Origin: Ricinus communis
Lineage: Eukaryota; Streptophyta; Magnoliopsida; Malpighiales; Euphorbiaceae
Length of the DNA stretch: 64,000 nt
Assembly: GCF_019578655.1 (NCBI RefSeq)
Contig: NC_063260.1
Location: 4,218,501 to 4,282,500 of the forward strand
Direction: 5' to 3'
The notes under the pieces were generated by a model. The model saw nothing but the letters and a program-made list of their open reading frames with translations. It did not search any database and had not been told where the DNA came from. The position numbers and the translations under genes were made by a program. The first letter of the stretch is position 1. Each line of letters opens with the position of its first letter. Shown in pieces: positions 33,900-46,280 of the stretch.

Positions 33900-34150
33900 A
33901 TGGGACCCTATTCAATACATGCGCGCAAGAGCCCAGAGGAACAGACACAGACACCGACCCTCTTTCTTTGGCAACCGCCCCAGTAACTACTGTGTCCATG
34001 CATTCCTGCTACCCTATGCCAATCTCTTCCCCCCATTTCCCTCTCTCTCTTTTTCTCTCTCTCTTCTCCCCACATTACATAAAGGAAACACCAAAAACAA
34101 AAAAAGAAAAAACCCTAAAAGAGAAGAAAGGGAAAGAGAGTTGGCTCACT
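33900..34150 (+). promoter_or_regulatory. Leader-like segment: CT-rich with AAACCCTAA motif, no gene attached
   Basis: This is GC-richer than its surroundings. It contains a CT-rich tract (about 34020-34075), then an A-rich stretch with AAACCCTAAAAG (a telo-box, common in promoters of plant housekeeping genes and in 5' UTRs). It looks like the leader of a plant gene, but no coding exon follows on the plus strand or precedes on the minus strand. A lost gene, non-coding transcript or remote promoter are all possible. Confidence 0.3.
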
Positions 34151-34590
34151 AATCGCACCATCCATCTCTTTTGTTTGGTATCAAAAATCATCTAAATACA
34201 AATCGTATTTCTTTACGAGATTATGAAAGCGAGCAAGAAATTTTAAATTTAAACTGATATCGCATTTATTGATGTCAATATATGTAAAAATAGTTTATAG
34301 TAAAATATTCATAATAAAAAAACATATCAATTTCATATCGTATTATTATGCGAGTAATTCTATTTTTTTAAGAGAAATAAGTGAATAAATATTAAATAAT
34401 CTAATAAGAAATAATGTGTGAGTCGCACTCATATATATTTGGAACTACAACACAACTTAACCCCACAAGCATTGGCCAAATATTTTGTTAAAATAATACA
34501 CATATATATCTGCCATTTAAACATCAATCTTCATATGCAAGAATTTGGCTTCATCTTCATCTCCATCTCCATCTCCTTCCTTTCTCCTAC
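34151..34590. other. AT-rich spacer
   Basis: Nothing supported here. Confidence 0.4.
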
Positions 34591-34603
34591 CCTTCTCTCT
34601 CTC

Positions 34604-34642
<39 letters not shown>
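34590..34642 (+). repeat. (CT)n microsatellite
   Basis: A long, nearly pure CT run with one CA interruption. It creates overlapping Ser/Leu-rich and Arg/Glu-rich frames that I regard as spurious. Confidence 0.95.
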
Positions 34643-35075
34643 ACTCTTCCACTACCTTTTCTCCTTTCCATTTGTCCAAAATGTAGCCAATCTTCTATGA
34701 AGGCAATGATTGTTAAGGGCACATAAATACCCTTTTCATATGTCCATTTCTTCTTATTATAATCTCAAATTCTTTATTATAAGATTTTGGAAAGTATATG
34801 TACAAGAACATGTATCATTCCTTTTTCTTTTTAACATTCCTTTTCTTCTAAATTTTTTTATGCCATCATCATAACCCTATGCATGAATAATGTAAAGGGT
34901 AATATTAAAAGAATTATGGTCTAAGTTTGGTGAAGTGTAACAAAAGTTCATTAATTAATTATGAGACTAAAATACAACATACCTTTAATGAGTAGATTTT
35001 GTCATTATGAAACGTAACAATAGGATTAGTAAAAAAAACAAAGCTCACACTAAAGCCAAAAGGGTATCAGTCACG

Positions 35076-35076
<1 letters not shown>

Positions 35077-35115
<39 letters not shown>
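35077..35115 (+). repeat. (AT)n microsatellite
   Basis: About 18 AT/TA units. Confidence 0.95.
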
Positions 35116-35120
<5 letters not shown>

Positions 35121-36229
35121 CTTTGTTTTGAGTTCTCCATTAGTGGATGACTAGTCATCTATCCTAATGTTTTTAAGAACATATTATGGTTGGGTAATAT
35201 TAAAAAAGATTAAGTTGTTTTTGTACTTATATTATTATTCACCTTCTTACTTCAATTCAAAAAAAATCTTTATATTTAATTTGGTACTATTTACATTTCA
35301 ATTTGATTAAGCTATTAAGTATGAGTCTTTCTTTTCTTTTTTTCTTTTTTTTTTTTTAAGAAAAGAGGACTCAGAATATATGCTAATCAAGAAATTAGTT
35401 TTTAGTATCTTAATTTGATAATAAAGTGAGTTTGATGAGTAGATATATAAGAAATTAGGGATTAAAAAACTTATCTTCATCACCTTCTTCAAAGGTACAA
35501 ACTTTGAGCAATTATATGTATATAGAAACCAATTATCAATTATGACAATCTTTGAGATTCTACACTAATTAACTTTAATTAATCTTAAAGTGATCACCTA
35601 ATTTGTGCAAATCATGTCTTGTATGCCGACATTGCTACTTTATAGTGTGCTAATCTATGTAAAAAGTTCATATACTTCACTTTGATATAGGCTTTATGTT
35701 ATATTTATTGATACTCTTACACATAAAAGCCGTTTTGTGCATATATAAATGCTAATATAATAGTGTCAATTAAGTAATGGTTTGATTTCGCAATTATATG
35801 ATATTTTGGAATATTTTGGAATGGGTTTATTTTTACAACTATAATCTTTTTTAATATAAAAGTATTTTATATAAAAAAATTATGGCCCTAATAATTTATA
35901 TTGTAAGTAAAAGACATACATGTCAAATTTTTTGAACCTAATGTTAATTAGATCCATTTTTTATGAAGAATAATTTTCTAAGGTCTAAAGATGGTAACAT
36001 TCCATCCCTTTTTGATGGTAACCCTCCATCCACTTTGATGGAAATTAATTGTAAAACCCCATATCAATGGTAAAATGAGATCTTGTGTTGCATTTTCTTA
36101 GATAATAAATAAATATAATTTATATTTTAATTTTTCGGATATTTATTTAATTTTTTAATAATAATTAAAAAATATATAAAGTTTTTGCAAACATAAATTA
36201 TTAATAATAGAATGAAAACAAGCCCAGAT
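35116..36229. other. AT-rich intergenic sequence
   Basis: No gene seen. A short duplication, GGTAACATTCCATCC then GGTAACCCTCCATCC (near 35994 and 36018), is the only structure noted. Confidence 0.45.
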
Positions 36230-36790
36230 TTTGAAGACTATATATTGTGTTACTTTCATAACCCAATGATCTTGATGTGCGACGGTGACAGAAGGAGCAC
36301 AAGTATAATTTCTGAGGACTCATGCACCAGATCACAACTTCATTTGACCACTAAATCGGCCTGACAATGATATATATTATCTTTCAGAGTTCGAACCAAA
36401 GTCAAATCAGGATCCTATATGCTGTTTGGCACTAGCACTCTTCCGTGTGAACTTTCCACGCGTCTCTCACGGAGTGGACGAATTCAACTTCCCTGTTTTT
36501 CACTTTCATTACCTGAAATAGACAAGTGCCAAATGGACTGTGGGCCCTGGTGAAAACGTGGCCCGAGCACAAATATGACGAGTCGACTTCGAGTTGGTGA
36601 TTTGTACAGTGACGTGGACTGCTGTTACTATGATTCTTTTGGCGGTGGTGGGGCCCATTCCTTCTTGACTCTGGTTTTCAAGTTTATTTGAGGACACGTG
36701 TCACTTGGTTTTAAAAAGAGGCTTCGCGCCATATGTAAGTTGGAGGACATGTGTGTTGGACAATTGGCCAGTAATATTGTGTAAATAAGT
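36230..36790. promoter_or_regulatory. GC-richer island with perfect G-box and ACGT elements
   Basis: This segment is markedly less AT-rich than the flanks. It has a perfect palindromic G-box GACACGTGTC (36693-36702), plus GTGACGTGGAC (36610) and GAAAACGTGGCCC (36553), all with ACGT cores that bZIP and bHLH factors bind. A minus-strand GGTTCGAACTC near 36387-36397 resembles a pol III B box, but I could not fold a tRNA around it. No coding frame is credible. It may be a conserved distal regulatory element or a transposon fragment. Confidence 0.35.
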
Positions 36791-37590
36791 GGAGAGGTAC
36801 ATTATGAACAACATAAAATTGGATTTGACACGTATTTAAATTTGATTCAAAAGGGAGTTATTTGAGTACAACTTTTAATCTATTTTTTTTTATAATTTTA
36901 TTATTAATAAAAATACATTATGTTTTTATTTTAAACCTAAATTTGAAATTATTAACAATTTTTATATTAATAACAAAATCAAATTAATTCAAGTTTAAAA
37001 TACGTCATTCAGTCGCATTTAAATTTTAATAATAAACTAAAGTTTGTCTCAACTTTAGGTAAATTTTTTAAATTTAAATTTAGCATTAAATACTGAGTCT
37101 GATAGTTGCTTTGCTCAATTTTCATATTAATGAAACTTAATAGGTTGCATTAAAGGTAAATTTGATATATATATAAAGTCTTTAAATTTTAAATTCATTA
37201 AATCATATTTATTTTTCCTCTTTCATAATTGATGAGTTCCAAACCAAAATAATGATGCAATCTGTAAAAAGTGAACATATACAGTAAGGAAGTTGAATTT
37301 ATTTAACAAAACTCTTTGATGCCTAAGCCAATAGCTATATTAGGAAAATATTGTAATTTGTAAGAGCATGAAGGTAATGTTTATCTTTTTTTTTTTTTTA
37401 ATTTTATAATATCAAGATATAAAAGGCCTTATAATGATCTGAAATTGAATCACATGAATATTGTCGCTTTTCCCACACTAACATTTTGATTTTATCCTCC
37501 TATGGATTTAAATTTTTTACAAAAATCATTCATTTTTTTTTCTAAATTTAAAATGTTTAATTTTAGAGTTCCTCTAACTTCATTGTTATG
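36791..37590. other. AT-rich intergenic sequence
   Basis: Nothing beyond poly-T runs seen. Confidence 0.4.
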
Positions 37591-37599
37591 ATGTGATTG

Positions 37600-38120
37600 A
37601 TTTCATTCTTTACATATATATTATCGGTCATTCCTTACTGTTTTGATGTGATTGATAATGAAACCTCAATTGCAGTTTTACTAGCTAATATGTTTACCTT
37701 ATTTGTACGCTTACCAATAATTACACTTCCACCTTGCACCTTATGCTCATCTATAATCTCATTAAGATGTGCCATATCCTCATATTCATCAAATAATGTC
37801 ATATGCACCAATCAATAGAATTAAAATGACTTGTTATACTATCCTCTCTAGCTCTTTTGTACTCTCTAGCTCTATTACTCTCTTGAGCTCTACTATTATA
37901 TCTAGGTTAAACATAGCTAGATTGTGCATCCATGTGGCTACTCTCAACTTCATTTTCCAAATCAACATCATGGTGTGCATAAATTGTATCTATGGCTTCA
38001 CCTTTAATTTCATAACATAATTTTTCATTGTCTTGATACTCTAATAATTTTTTACTAAAAAAAGGCAATTCTCTAAAAGTTTTCTTATTAAATTTTACTA
38101 CATATACCATAAACATGTTT
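37600..38120 (-). pseudogene. Decayed coding-like remnant of unknown origin
   Basis: Minus-strand frames here (37907-38116 and the stretch about 37660-37800) have fairly balanced amino-acid use, for example KKTFRELPFFSKKLLEYQDN and a later EDMAHLNEIIDEHKVQGGS, unlike neighbouring low-complexity frames. Stops and frame changes interrupt it. I do not recognise a transposase domain. It adjoins repeat-like sequence at 38130-40050, so a transposon origin is plausible. Confidence 0.3.
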
Positions 38121-38129
38121 CACAATCTT

Positions 38130-40050
38130 AGATCTATATTATACTTCTTTCTAATCTAAGGCTTTCGTTGATCCTTGATACACTAAGAAGGAAGGTTGAA
38201 TTGGTGAAATAGAAATAATAGTAAATTAAAATTGTATGCAAAGAAGAGAAAGGGAAGAAAAAAAATAAATACAAAGATTTATAGTGGTTCGGTATTAACC
38301 AACCTTACATCCACTCTTCAATCTCTAATTAGGTATTTAAATATCAATGATCCTTTTACGGGTGCAAGATAAACCCAATTGTTTCCAAGCTTAAACTCAA
38401 AGTTTTCCCTAGGAGTTTTTTCAAGCTCACTCCCAAACTTATTAGGTTCACAACAAATTTTACAAGAGTTTTTTCTATTTAGGCTAATTATCAAATTCTT
38501 TTCCAAGTGTTTAAGGCTCATAATCAAACTCTACAATAACCAAAACTAAGATAAAATGGTTACAAGAAGATAATAAATTATAAGTAAAAGTTTGACACTT
38601 GTGGAGGTTGTTGATTATCCATAAATGATTTTGGAGGAGATATTTATACCCGTAAAAGTACATCGCTATATTGCAACCTTAGGCCATCCCCTTTTGCTTT
38701 TCTTTATATAGTGCATTAATTGCAGTGATAGACCAAGAATCGTGGTCGCGCTTCTTGTTTCGCGATCGCGATTTGTGAGATTCATGCAATAACTAGTACA
38801 CGTGGCAAATATAGCGATTATCGGTCTCTAACGGTAATGATTTTATACAATATTTGTAGTCGCACTTTTTACTTTGCGGTTGTGAAATTAAGCCAAAATT
38901 CTCTATACTGAAATTATCCTTTATCGCAGTCGCATTTTTTGCTTTGCGGTCATGAAATTCATGTAGAAATGGATTTCTAAAGTCTCAATTTTCAAATGAT
39001 GTGTATATAAATTTCTATATTAAAGCCACTTAGAAAGAATATTAGTACTCAAGTTAATGAAATAACTTAGGCTAACAGGTATGACAGAAAATCTACATCA
39101 AAATTAGATATTGTTTCACTTTCTTCATTAATAAAAGCTAAGGTAGGTGATAATGCCCATCTCCTAATATAATGAAATTTAGGACTATTATCTCCATGTT
39201 TTTTTAATTTCTTAAGTTCATGTTTCTTGAGAAAATTATTTTATGATCAGACATCTATTTGATATCTTTAAGGTATCTAACTCCTTTGTACTTGGACAAA
39301 TATTTTTCTCACACACTTGCACAACTTACATATGCGTTGTAACAGTCTGATTTTCTTGAGTGAATTAAAAGGAACTTTGCACTCTATAAAGCTGGTTGCC
39401 TGTTAAGTCAGAACTTTTTGCGATAGCTTTCTAGAGAACTGTCAGACATAAAACTACAACTTTTCAAGTCTACTTTTTCAGCTGTTAAGGTTTTTGAAAT
39501 AAAATTTTTAAATTACATCTCACAACAACTAGTGCTTGTTGCTTATAAATAAAAATCTCACTTCACTACATCAATAAGGAAAGAATATTATTTAATTCAA
39601 CTCTTAAGAATTGAAAAGTATTTATCACATCTTTTTATTTTCTACTTTTTTTCTTGTGTAGTTCATATATATTGCTTTTTAATAATAAATTTTCTTGCAT
39701 TAAATTTACATATGGTCTATTTAGAAATTCTATAATTTTACTTTATTGTTCTTAAAGTCAATATTTATTATAAGATCTCCAAGCACCTAACATAAAGCTT
39801 ACTTTTATTGTATGGGTGACACGAGCTTTCGTTAAAAGTTTGAAAGAGGTCCATTTGCACCTATTGAAGCAAGTGAGAGATTGACAAAAGTCTAATAATA
39901 TTTAAAGAACGGTCAGATTGAGGATAACTCAAAGACATGTGTGTTATTTGTTAGAACCTTATAACCTGATCTCTAGCCATTAATAGAGTGGAGTAAATCT
40001 TAAAATGTAATCCTTAAGAATTAGATGTAGGTCTTAGTACTGAACCATGA
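38130..40050. repeat. Probable retrotransposon LTR-like remnant
   Basis: The segment TATAGTGGTTCGGTATTAACC (38280) followed by TTACATCCACTC recalls sequence found in plant LTR elements. It contains three imperfect repeats of a ~38-bp motif (see the separate entry) and a later TATAAATA (39545) set in a leader-like context. I could not define ends or target duplications. Confidence 0.3.
38740..38980 (+). repeat. Three imperfect copies of a ~40-bp motif
   Basis: Copies read GTCGCGCTTCTTGTTTCGCG (38746), GTCGCACTTTTTACTTTGCG (38869) and GTCGCATTTTTTGCTTTGCG (38938), each followed by GTxGTGA or GTCATGA and ATTCATG/ATTAAG. The spacing is about 120 then 70 bp. Confidence 0.65.
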
Positions 40051-43000
40051 TAAATCATAGTGTTCATTCTTCTTGAATTTTATACTCAAACAAATATCTA
40101 ATATACTCGCCTCACCTATTAGTTATCTTTTATGATAAACATAAAAGAAGTTATTTGAGTCACCTGACTATTTTAAAGCTTGCATCAAAGTTTTAAGGCT
40201 ACATTCTTTCATTTATCAATCAAAAGAATGTTATTGGGTGTGTTATGATTCACAATTGTTGAGATATTTGTTGCAATAGTTGGCTTACTGTTGTTGCTAT
40301 TTAATAGAGTGCTTTTTTAATATCTATGTAGTTTGCATAAGGCATCTAATAAAACTCTTGTGTAATTTTTCTATGTCTAGTTAACATGATCATTACATTA
40401 TTAGTAGAATTTCAATCTTAATATTTTTAACTGATCATACCACTTGATTAAATTCTTAAAACTTTTGCTGAAAGGAGAACAAACTTCTGAAAGCTTAGGT
40501 GTCCTTTGAGCAATAGTTAAAGGGTTCCGCTATATTTTCTTTTCCAAATCTAAACTCTATTAGACAAGCAAGGCATCTTGCTTCAAGTAATATAAAACTA
40601 AAACTTGACTCATCAAGGTTGGTAGAGTTTGACTTGATTAATCTCAAATTAACTTGAGTACATTTCAGCCAATTAAATAAAATTAATATTTGTCGTAGAG
40701 TTTATTGTGATTTATATATGATTGTCAATTTCTTTTTATTATGAGATTAGTGAGTTTCAAACTCTTATATTCATCGGTAAAATGAGTTCATCTAACTATC
40801 AGACTAAATCATTAATTATATAATTAGGTATATTCTCCGCCATTGCTTTTAATTTTTTTTTCCTTTTTAGCATACTTACCTTATAATATATAGCATTTAA
40901 TATGCTTTTGTCATTCAACCTTCTAAGTAATGTAAAAATATGAAATTTGTGTGGAGTTAATCTTATGTTTTCTTTTATTACATTAAAAGGTAAAAAAGAA
41001 GCCTTGCATTGCATTGCTTGTTAGTTCGTGGGAGACAACCCACATAAAGTATTATTTGGGAGTGAGAAATGAGAAAAAGAAGAAGAAGAAAAAGACATAA
41101 AAGGAGAGTGTGAATGGTTTGAAGAAGTGGAAAGATTCGGTAGCAAATAATTGGTCTAAAAAAGGGGCATAGATAGAGATGAAGCTTTCATGCTTTCACA
41201 CTGTCTAACGTTATTGTATTGTAATAAAAATATTAATAATAAATAAAGAGAGCAATTGGTGAATTCAAACATTGGTTCCACAAGTCTACTTCACTTCTTT
41301 GAATATTGTCCCATCAACACTTGCTTATTTATTTATATATATTTATATTTATTCATAATTCTCTGTTCCTTTTTTTTTTTTTTATTATTTTGTTTTTTTT
41401 GGTGGATAATGGTCCAACCGCGTTTCTTTTTGTGCTCATTTGTAAGTGGAAATTCTTACTTCTAGTACACCTAGGTTTAGCTACTTCTTTTCTTTTTCTT
41501 CTTCTTTCTTTATTATTATTATTATTATTGTTTATGCTAAAAGATGTATCAATAATTTAAAAGATAATACAGTAAAATATTAATAAGGATAAATAATACG
41601 AGAATTTTCAGATGTTTTTCTTTCTATATTTTTAAAATTATACTTTTCATCATTTTCTTAAAAGGCCGTCAACATATCCTCTAGTGGAATAACCAAAAGA
41701 AAAAAGACAACTTATTTATAAACACTTAAAATAGATAATTAGAAATACAGATATCTATATATATATTATCTAATTAGATTAGAATATTCGAATTGACTGA
41801 ATAATAAATAAAAATAAATATATATTTACAAAATTTATATTCAATTGAATAGAATACAAGTTTAATATTTTATTTATTTTTATCAAATATCCTATACGTT
41901 TTTTTTTTTAATGTTTGAAATATCATATTTTATTTAAATTTAAAACATAATATATTATGACGTATCTAATACATTGTTAAATAATTAGATAAACTTAATC
42001 AATTATTCCTATCATATATGTATTTAAATGTGAGATAACTAAATTCAAAATTCAGCTATATGATATATTCAAATTTAAAATAATTTTTTCTCTTAATATG
42101 GTAAAATTTAAATCCCGACATTCACTTATATAGTAGAACTACATTAATTGATAAAATACTTAAAAGAAAACTATCATAAACTTTTTTTGTTTGGTTATTA
42201 AAAAAAGAGGTTTTAAGTTTGAGTAAATTTTATCGTTGACCTTGATTAAGTTGAAAATACAAGAAAAAAAAAATGATAGGGTAATTCCGAATCAGCAGTA
42301 TCCAAACACAATTTAAACGCTTCTGCATTACGTAGTTATACGCGTTGACCGTTGAGATACTATGACCTGTCTTCGTTGACTCATTCTATGAAGATTCTAC
42401 CATAGACTGCATAATTTCCTACTCATTTATTATTATTATTATTATTATCCTTTATCTTATTTGTAGAGTTTTTCTGTCTGTTTTTAGTTGGTCGTAGATC
42501 TCAATAAATTCGTCTGTGATACCATTTTAAAGCAATTGACTAAATTAGTTTTTCTTAATAAAGAAAAAGATTGAAAATTGTAAACTAATAAAAGATTAGT
42601 ATGTTTGTCTGTTATGAAATTCCTCGGATTACATTTATGGCGACTAGATCTTTTATGAAATGGCTTTGTATTTAATACATTATTAAATAAAACCTTTTCT
42701 TTTTGTGTTATTCATCAATCAATAATTATTACTCATCAACCTCCAATTGTGAATATTACCTTATTTATAATCTAATCATTAAAATTGTTAATTCTTTTCT
42801 TGTCTCAACCGTAGGTTAAATATCTTTTAAATTTGTAACTCAGATTAAATAAATTTAATTATAATTATTTTAATAAATAAATTTAAAATTTTTATTTAAA
42901 TACCAGATAAATTTTATTTAAATTAATTAGGTAAAATAACATTCGAATAATAATAATTTTTAATATTAAAAATTAAGTTTTTCTTACTTTTATTATTAAA

Positions 43001-46000
43001 TATTTTTTATTAAAAAATTAAAATTAATAATTATTATTTTTATTTCACTAGTCAACTTTTCTAAATTATTATCATTAATTTCATCAGTTAAATTAAAATT
43101 AAAATTTATTTAACTAAAAATTATAAATTTATTTACTAAAATAATTAAAATTAAACTCATTCAGCTCGAGATACAAATTCAAGAAAATATTTGATCTTTT
43201 ATCTCCATAGAAATTGTGTAGATCCCAACATAAAGTTAGATTTTACTTCGATAAAAGATATAAGACCTTTTTCGCCATCCACTTAATATGTGCATGAAAA
43301 GTCTAAAGCTATATCACAAAAAACTACGAAGCTTTATAGACTATTGAGCTAAAATTTGATGATTTAGAGTATATCTTATTATAAAATCTAATTTCTAGAA
43401 GCTTCATTTACATATACTAATTTTATGTTAAATTATTATTATAAAAATCATAATATAAAATATTTAATAAATTAGTATATTATGTAATATTTATTAAATA
43501 ACTATTTTATAAATATTTTCCTTTTATCCTTTAGTAGGAGTTCATGTGTTATCATAAAAGTTTAATGTTTTAGTTTTAATAATTTTTTTGATTTTTTATT
43601 CTTATAATATAATACTTTTAATAGTATATAATTATAGTTAAATAAAATTACAAATTTTATTTTTATAAGAAAAAATAGTAAAAAAAATACAAAAAGAGAT
43701 GAATTTAAAATTTTTATAATAAAATGAAAATTAAATAATAAATAGATATTAAAAAGGATAAATGATATTTTCTTTCATATTGTTTAAATGTTGGCTTAAA
43801 TTTATTAATGACAAAGTTAGAATGAGTTTCTTGAATTCAAAATATTTCAAGATCTTAATGTACATAGTATATAATTCAAATCTTACAATAAAATATAATA
43901 ATAAACTTAATTTCATATAATATTATGGATATTTTGATATTTAATTAATTTAGCAAATAAAAAAATATTAACCACTTAAAATAATTTTTTACTTCTCTTT
44001 TCATTTCTTTTTGTCTTTAACTTTTCAAAAATTCATATGGAGCTATTTAAACTGCATAGTAAATATACATGTAGTATGATATAATAATTCATTAATTACT
44101 TCCAGAATTAAAAATATATATAAGATTATAATAGAATTGAGATTGAATTAGATTAATTATTAATTAATTTTATTAAAATTAAAAATACTTTAAATTAGAT
44201 TAGTTATATATGAAATTACAATAGAATTAGACTAGTATTATATTAATTATTAATTAATTCTAAAATTTCATGATTTTTAAACGTATGATTATTTTTTTCT
44301 AACATTGGTAAGATTGGAATTTTAAGGTTCACTCTTAATATGATGTCAACTTTGGCTTATTATATATTTAAATGCGCATAATGTTGAATATTGAAAATCG
44401 AAATGTAAACGTGTACGTATTTTTCCATAATCCATGAAAATGCTAATTGCAATTGAATTTGTGAAGATGCGTGGACAAGAAAAATGATTGATTTGATGAA
44501 ATACGGTTGGACCAATGTCATTGTTACTATTAAGCTACGGTTTTAACATACACGACAAAGCAACTTTGAGATTTTTGCCAAGTAAAGGTAAGAATTTCAA
44601 AATATTACCTTATTTTAACATCTCCAAATTATAAGCTTTTTACTGTCATTGGCCATTATAGTAATATTATTATTATTGTTATTTTTTATTTTTCTTAAAA
44701 GGGAAAAGTAAAGGTAATGTTTTCTTTGATAAATTATAATAATCCCCCGAAATTGCTGCCTTTTGTCCTATGGCATCTCAAATGTCAATGGCAACCATAA
44801 TTTCTAGAATTTGACAAGAGCAAATGCCAAAGGCCTAAATTTGAAGCACAAAAACATCCCATTAAAAGGATGCTAATAAGTCAAATAATTCTTGAAGCAC
44901 ACTCTATCCTTTTAGGCTCATTTTCTTCCTTCTTTCTAATATTTTTGCTATTTTATTTGCATCTAAATTCTTTGATCAAATGATTCTAACTCAAATTTGA
45001 ATTTGAATTTGAATTTTGCCCGAATAGTTATTAAATAAAATGAAAGTTTGACAATAAAACATGAATAAATAACTAACTAATTATTTACTTATGTGAATGG
45101 TTCTATATATTAATTAGGGAAAAGTAGAAAATTTAATTATGCGAGTTTTCTTTTAATACTTTTTAACTTAAAAGGTCTATACATTTAATTTTTTTTTATG
45201 ATACTTTAGTATCTTGGTAGTTAAATGTTAATATTTTACATCTAAATTCCCTAACATTATTATATAGTCATACTTCATTCATTCAGTTCAAATTACTTGT
45301 GATTCCACTATTATCTTATTGCTTATCAACTTATCTTTCATTCAAGACCACTAAATAAAGTTTAGATGATTTGATAATATTATACAACTCTACTATTTGT
45401 CATTTATCCAACAAAACTAATTTTTACAATTTCGGACTTTATTTAAAATTCAATGACTAAAACTATTAATGTATTAATGAATTTACTTTATAATTTCTTG
45501 AATACCCAAATATTACTAAAAAAAAAATACTATAAAATCTTTTACTAAATTTTAAATTTTTCCTATCAATTATTATGTACAAGAATGTGGCGGATGCATG
45601 GATCCCACGTTTGCAACTCACTTTCCTAAGTAATGCAGACCCCCAAAATGCATTCCGATCAGAGTTCAGACTCAGATCTTTGACAACTCTAGAAACGATT
45701 TCAGAACTAACTGAATTATACTAAATTGATCCAGAAATCCTATCTCGTCTCCTACATATTCATTTCTTTTCTTGTTTAATTTAAAACGAACGTGACTTTT
45801 TTGTTCTTGTATGAATGATGTAAAAGAAAAAGAAAAATGAATGTTCAAATTCCATTGGAATGCAGAACAGCAGAAGCCTCATATAAAAAAACCCATATAT
45901 AACAATGCAAATGAAAAAACCTTTGTTCACAAAAAATCATTATTGTAATAAAATCGGAAATAATCCTTAGGTACACAAATGTGGAGCATAGAAAAGGTGA

Positions 46001-46190
46001 CAAGTGAGAAAACTTGATAAATATATATAATCATTCATATACAAGAGATTTCTTTTCACTTTATTAATTCTTCTCCAGAAAAGGAGTAAATGAGAAAGGT
46101 TTAAGAGAAGAAGGCTAAATCAAAGATGGGGTTTTCCCGGATTCTTGATAATTTATTTTATTTTTCTTTCTCTGTAGAAACTAATAAAGA
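40051..46190. other. AT-rich, gene-free region downstream of the MYB gene
   Basis: No supported gene. Features are (TAA)n/(TTA)n runs near 41510-41530 and 42427-42448, and a ~90-bp direct repeat with TTAATTATTAATTAATT near 44155 and 44245. Frames at 41256-41560 are T-rich low-complexity. The last ~100 bases before 46281 are probably the 3' UTR of the MYB gene. Confidence 0.5.
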
Positions 46191-46280
46191 AGCTACAAAT
46201 AAGCCCCACCAATAATAAAATAAAAAAAGGGGAAAAAAAGAAAAAAAATAATTTCTTTTCTTCTTTTTTGGGGTGTCAAA

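Noticed and set aside
33772..34195. 126-codon Lys/Arg-rich frame with an overlapping second frame
   Set aside because: A-rich and CT-rich composition, no motif, no initiation context, and antisense frames of equal length.
31400..34200. Search for conserved plant microRNA genes (miR156, 159, 164, 166, 171, 172, 319, 396 and others)
   Set aside because: None of the mature sequences I know was seen on either strand by eye; a hairpin of an unconserved microRNA cannot be excluded.
34418..34726. 102-codon frame and its antisense partner
   Set aside because: Both are produced by the (CT)n microsatellite, giving Ser/Leu and Arg/Glu runs.
36380..36470. Possible tRNA or SINE (B-box-like GGTTCGAACTC on the minus strand)
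   Set aside because: I could not find a matching A box, acceptor stem or anticodon arm at the proper spacing.
41256..41560. Hydrophobic 69- and 84-codon frames that look like membrane proteins
   Set aside because: They are translations of T-rich sequence, which yields Phe/Leu/Ile runs; no start context or conservation signal.
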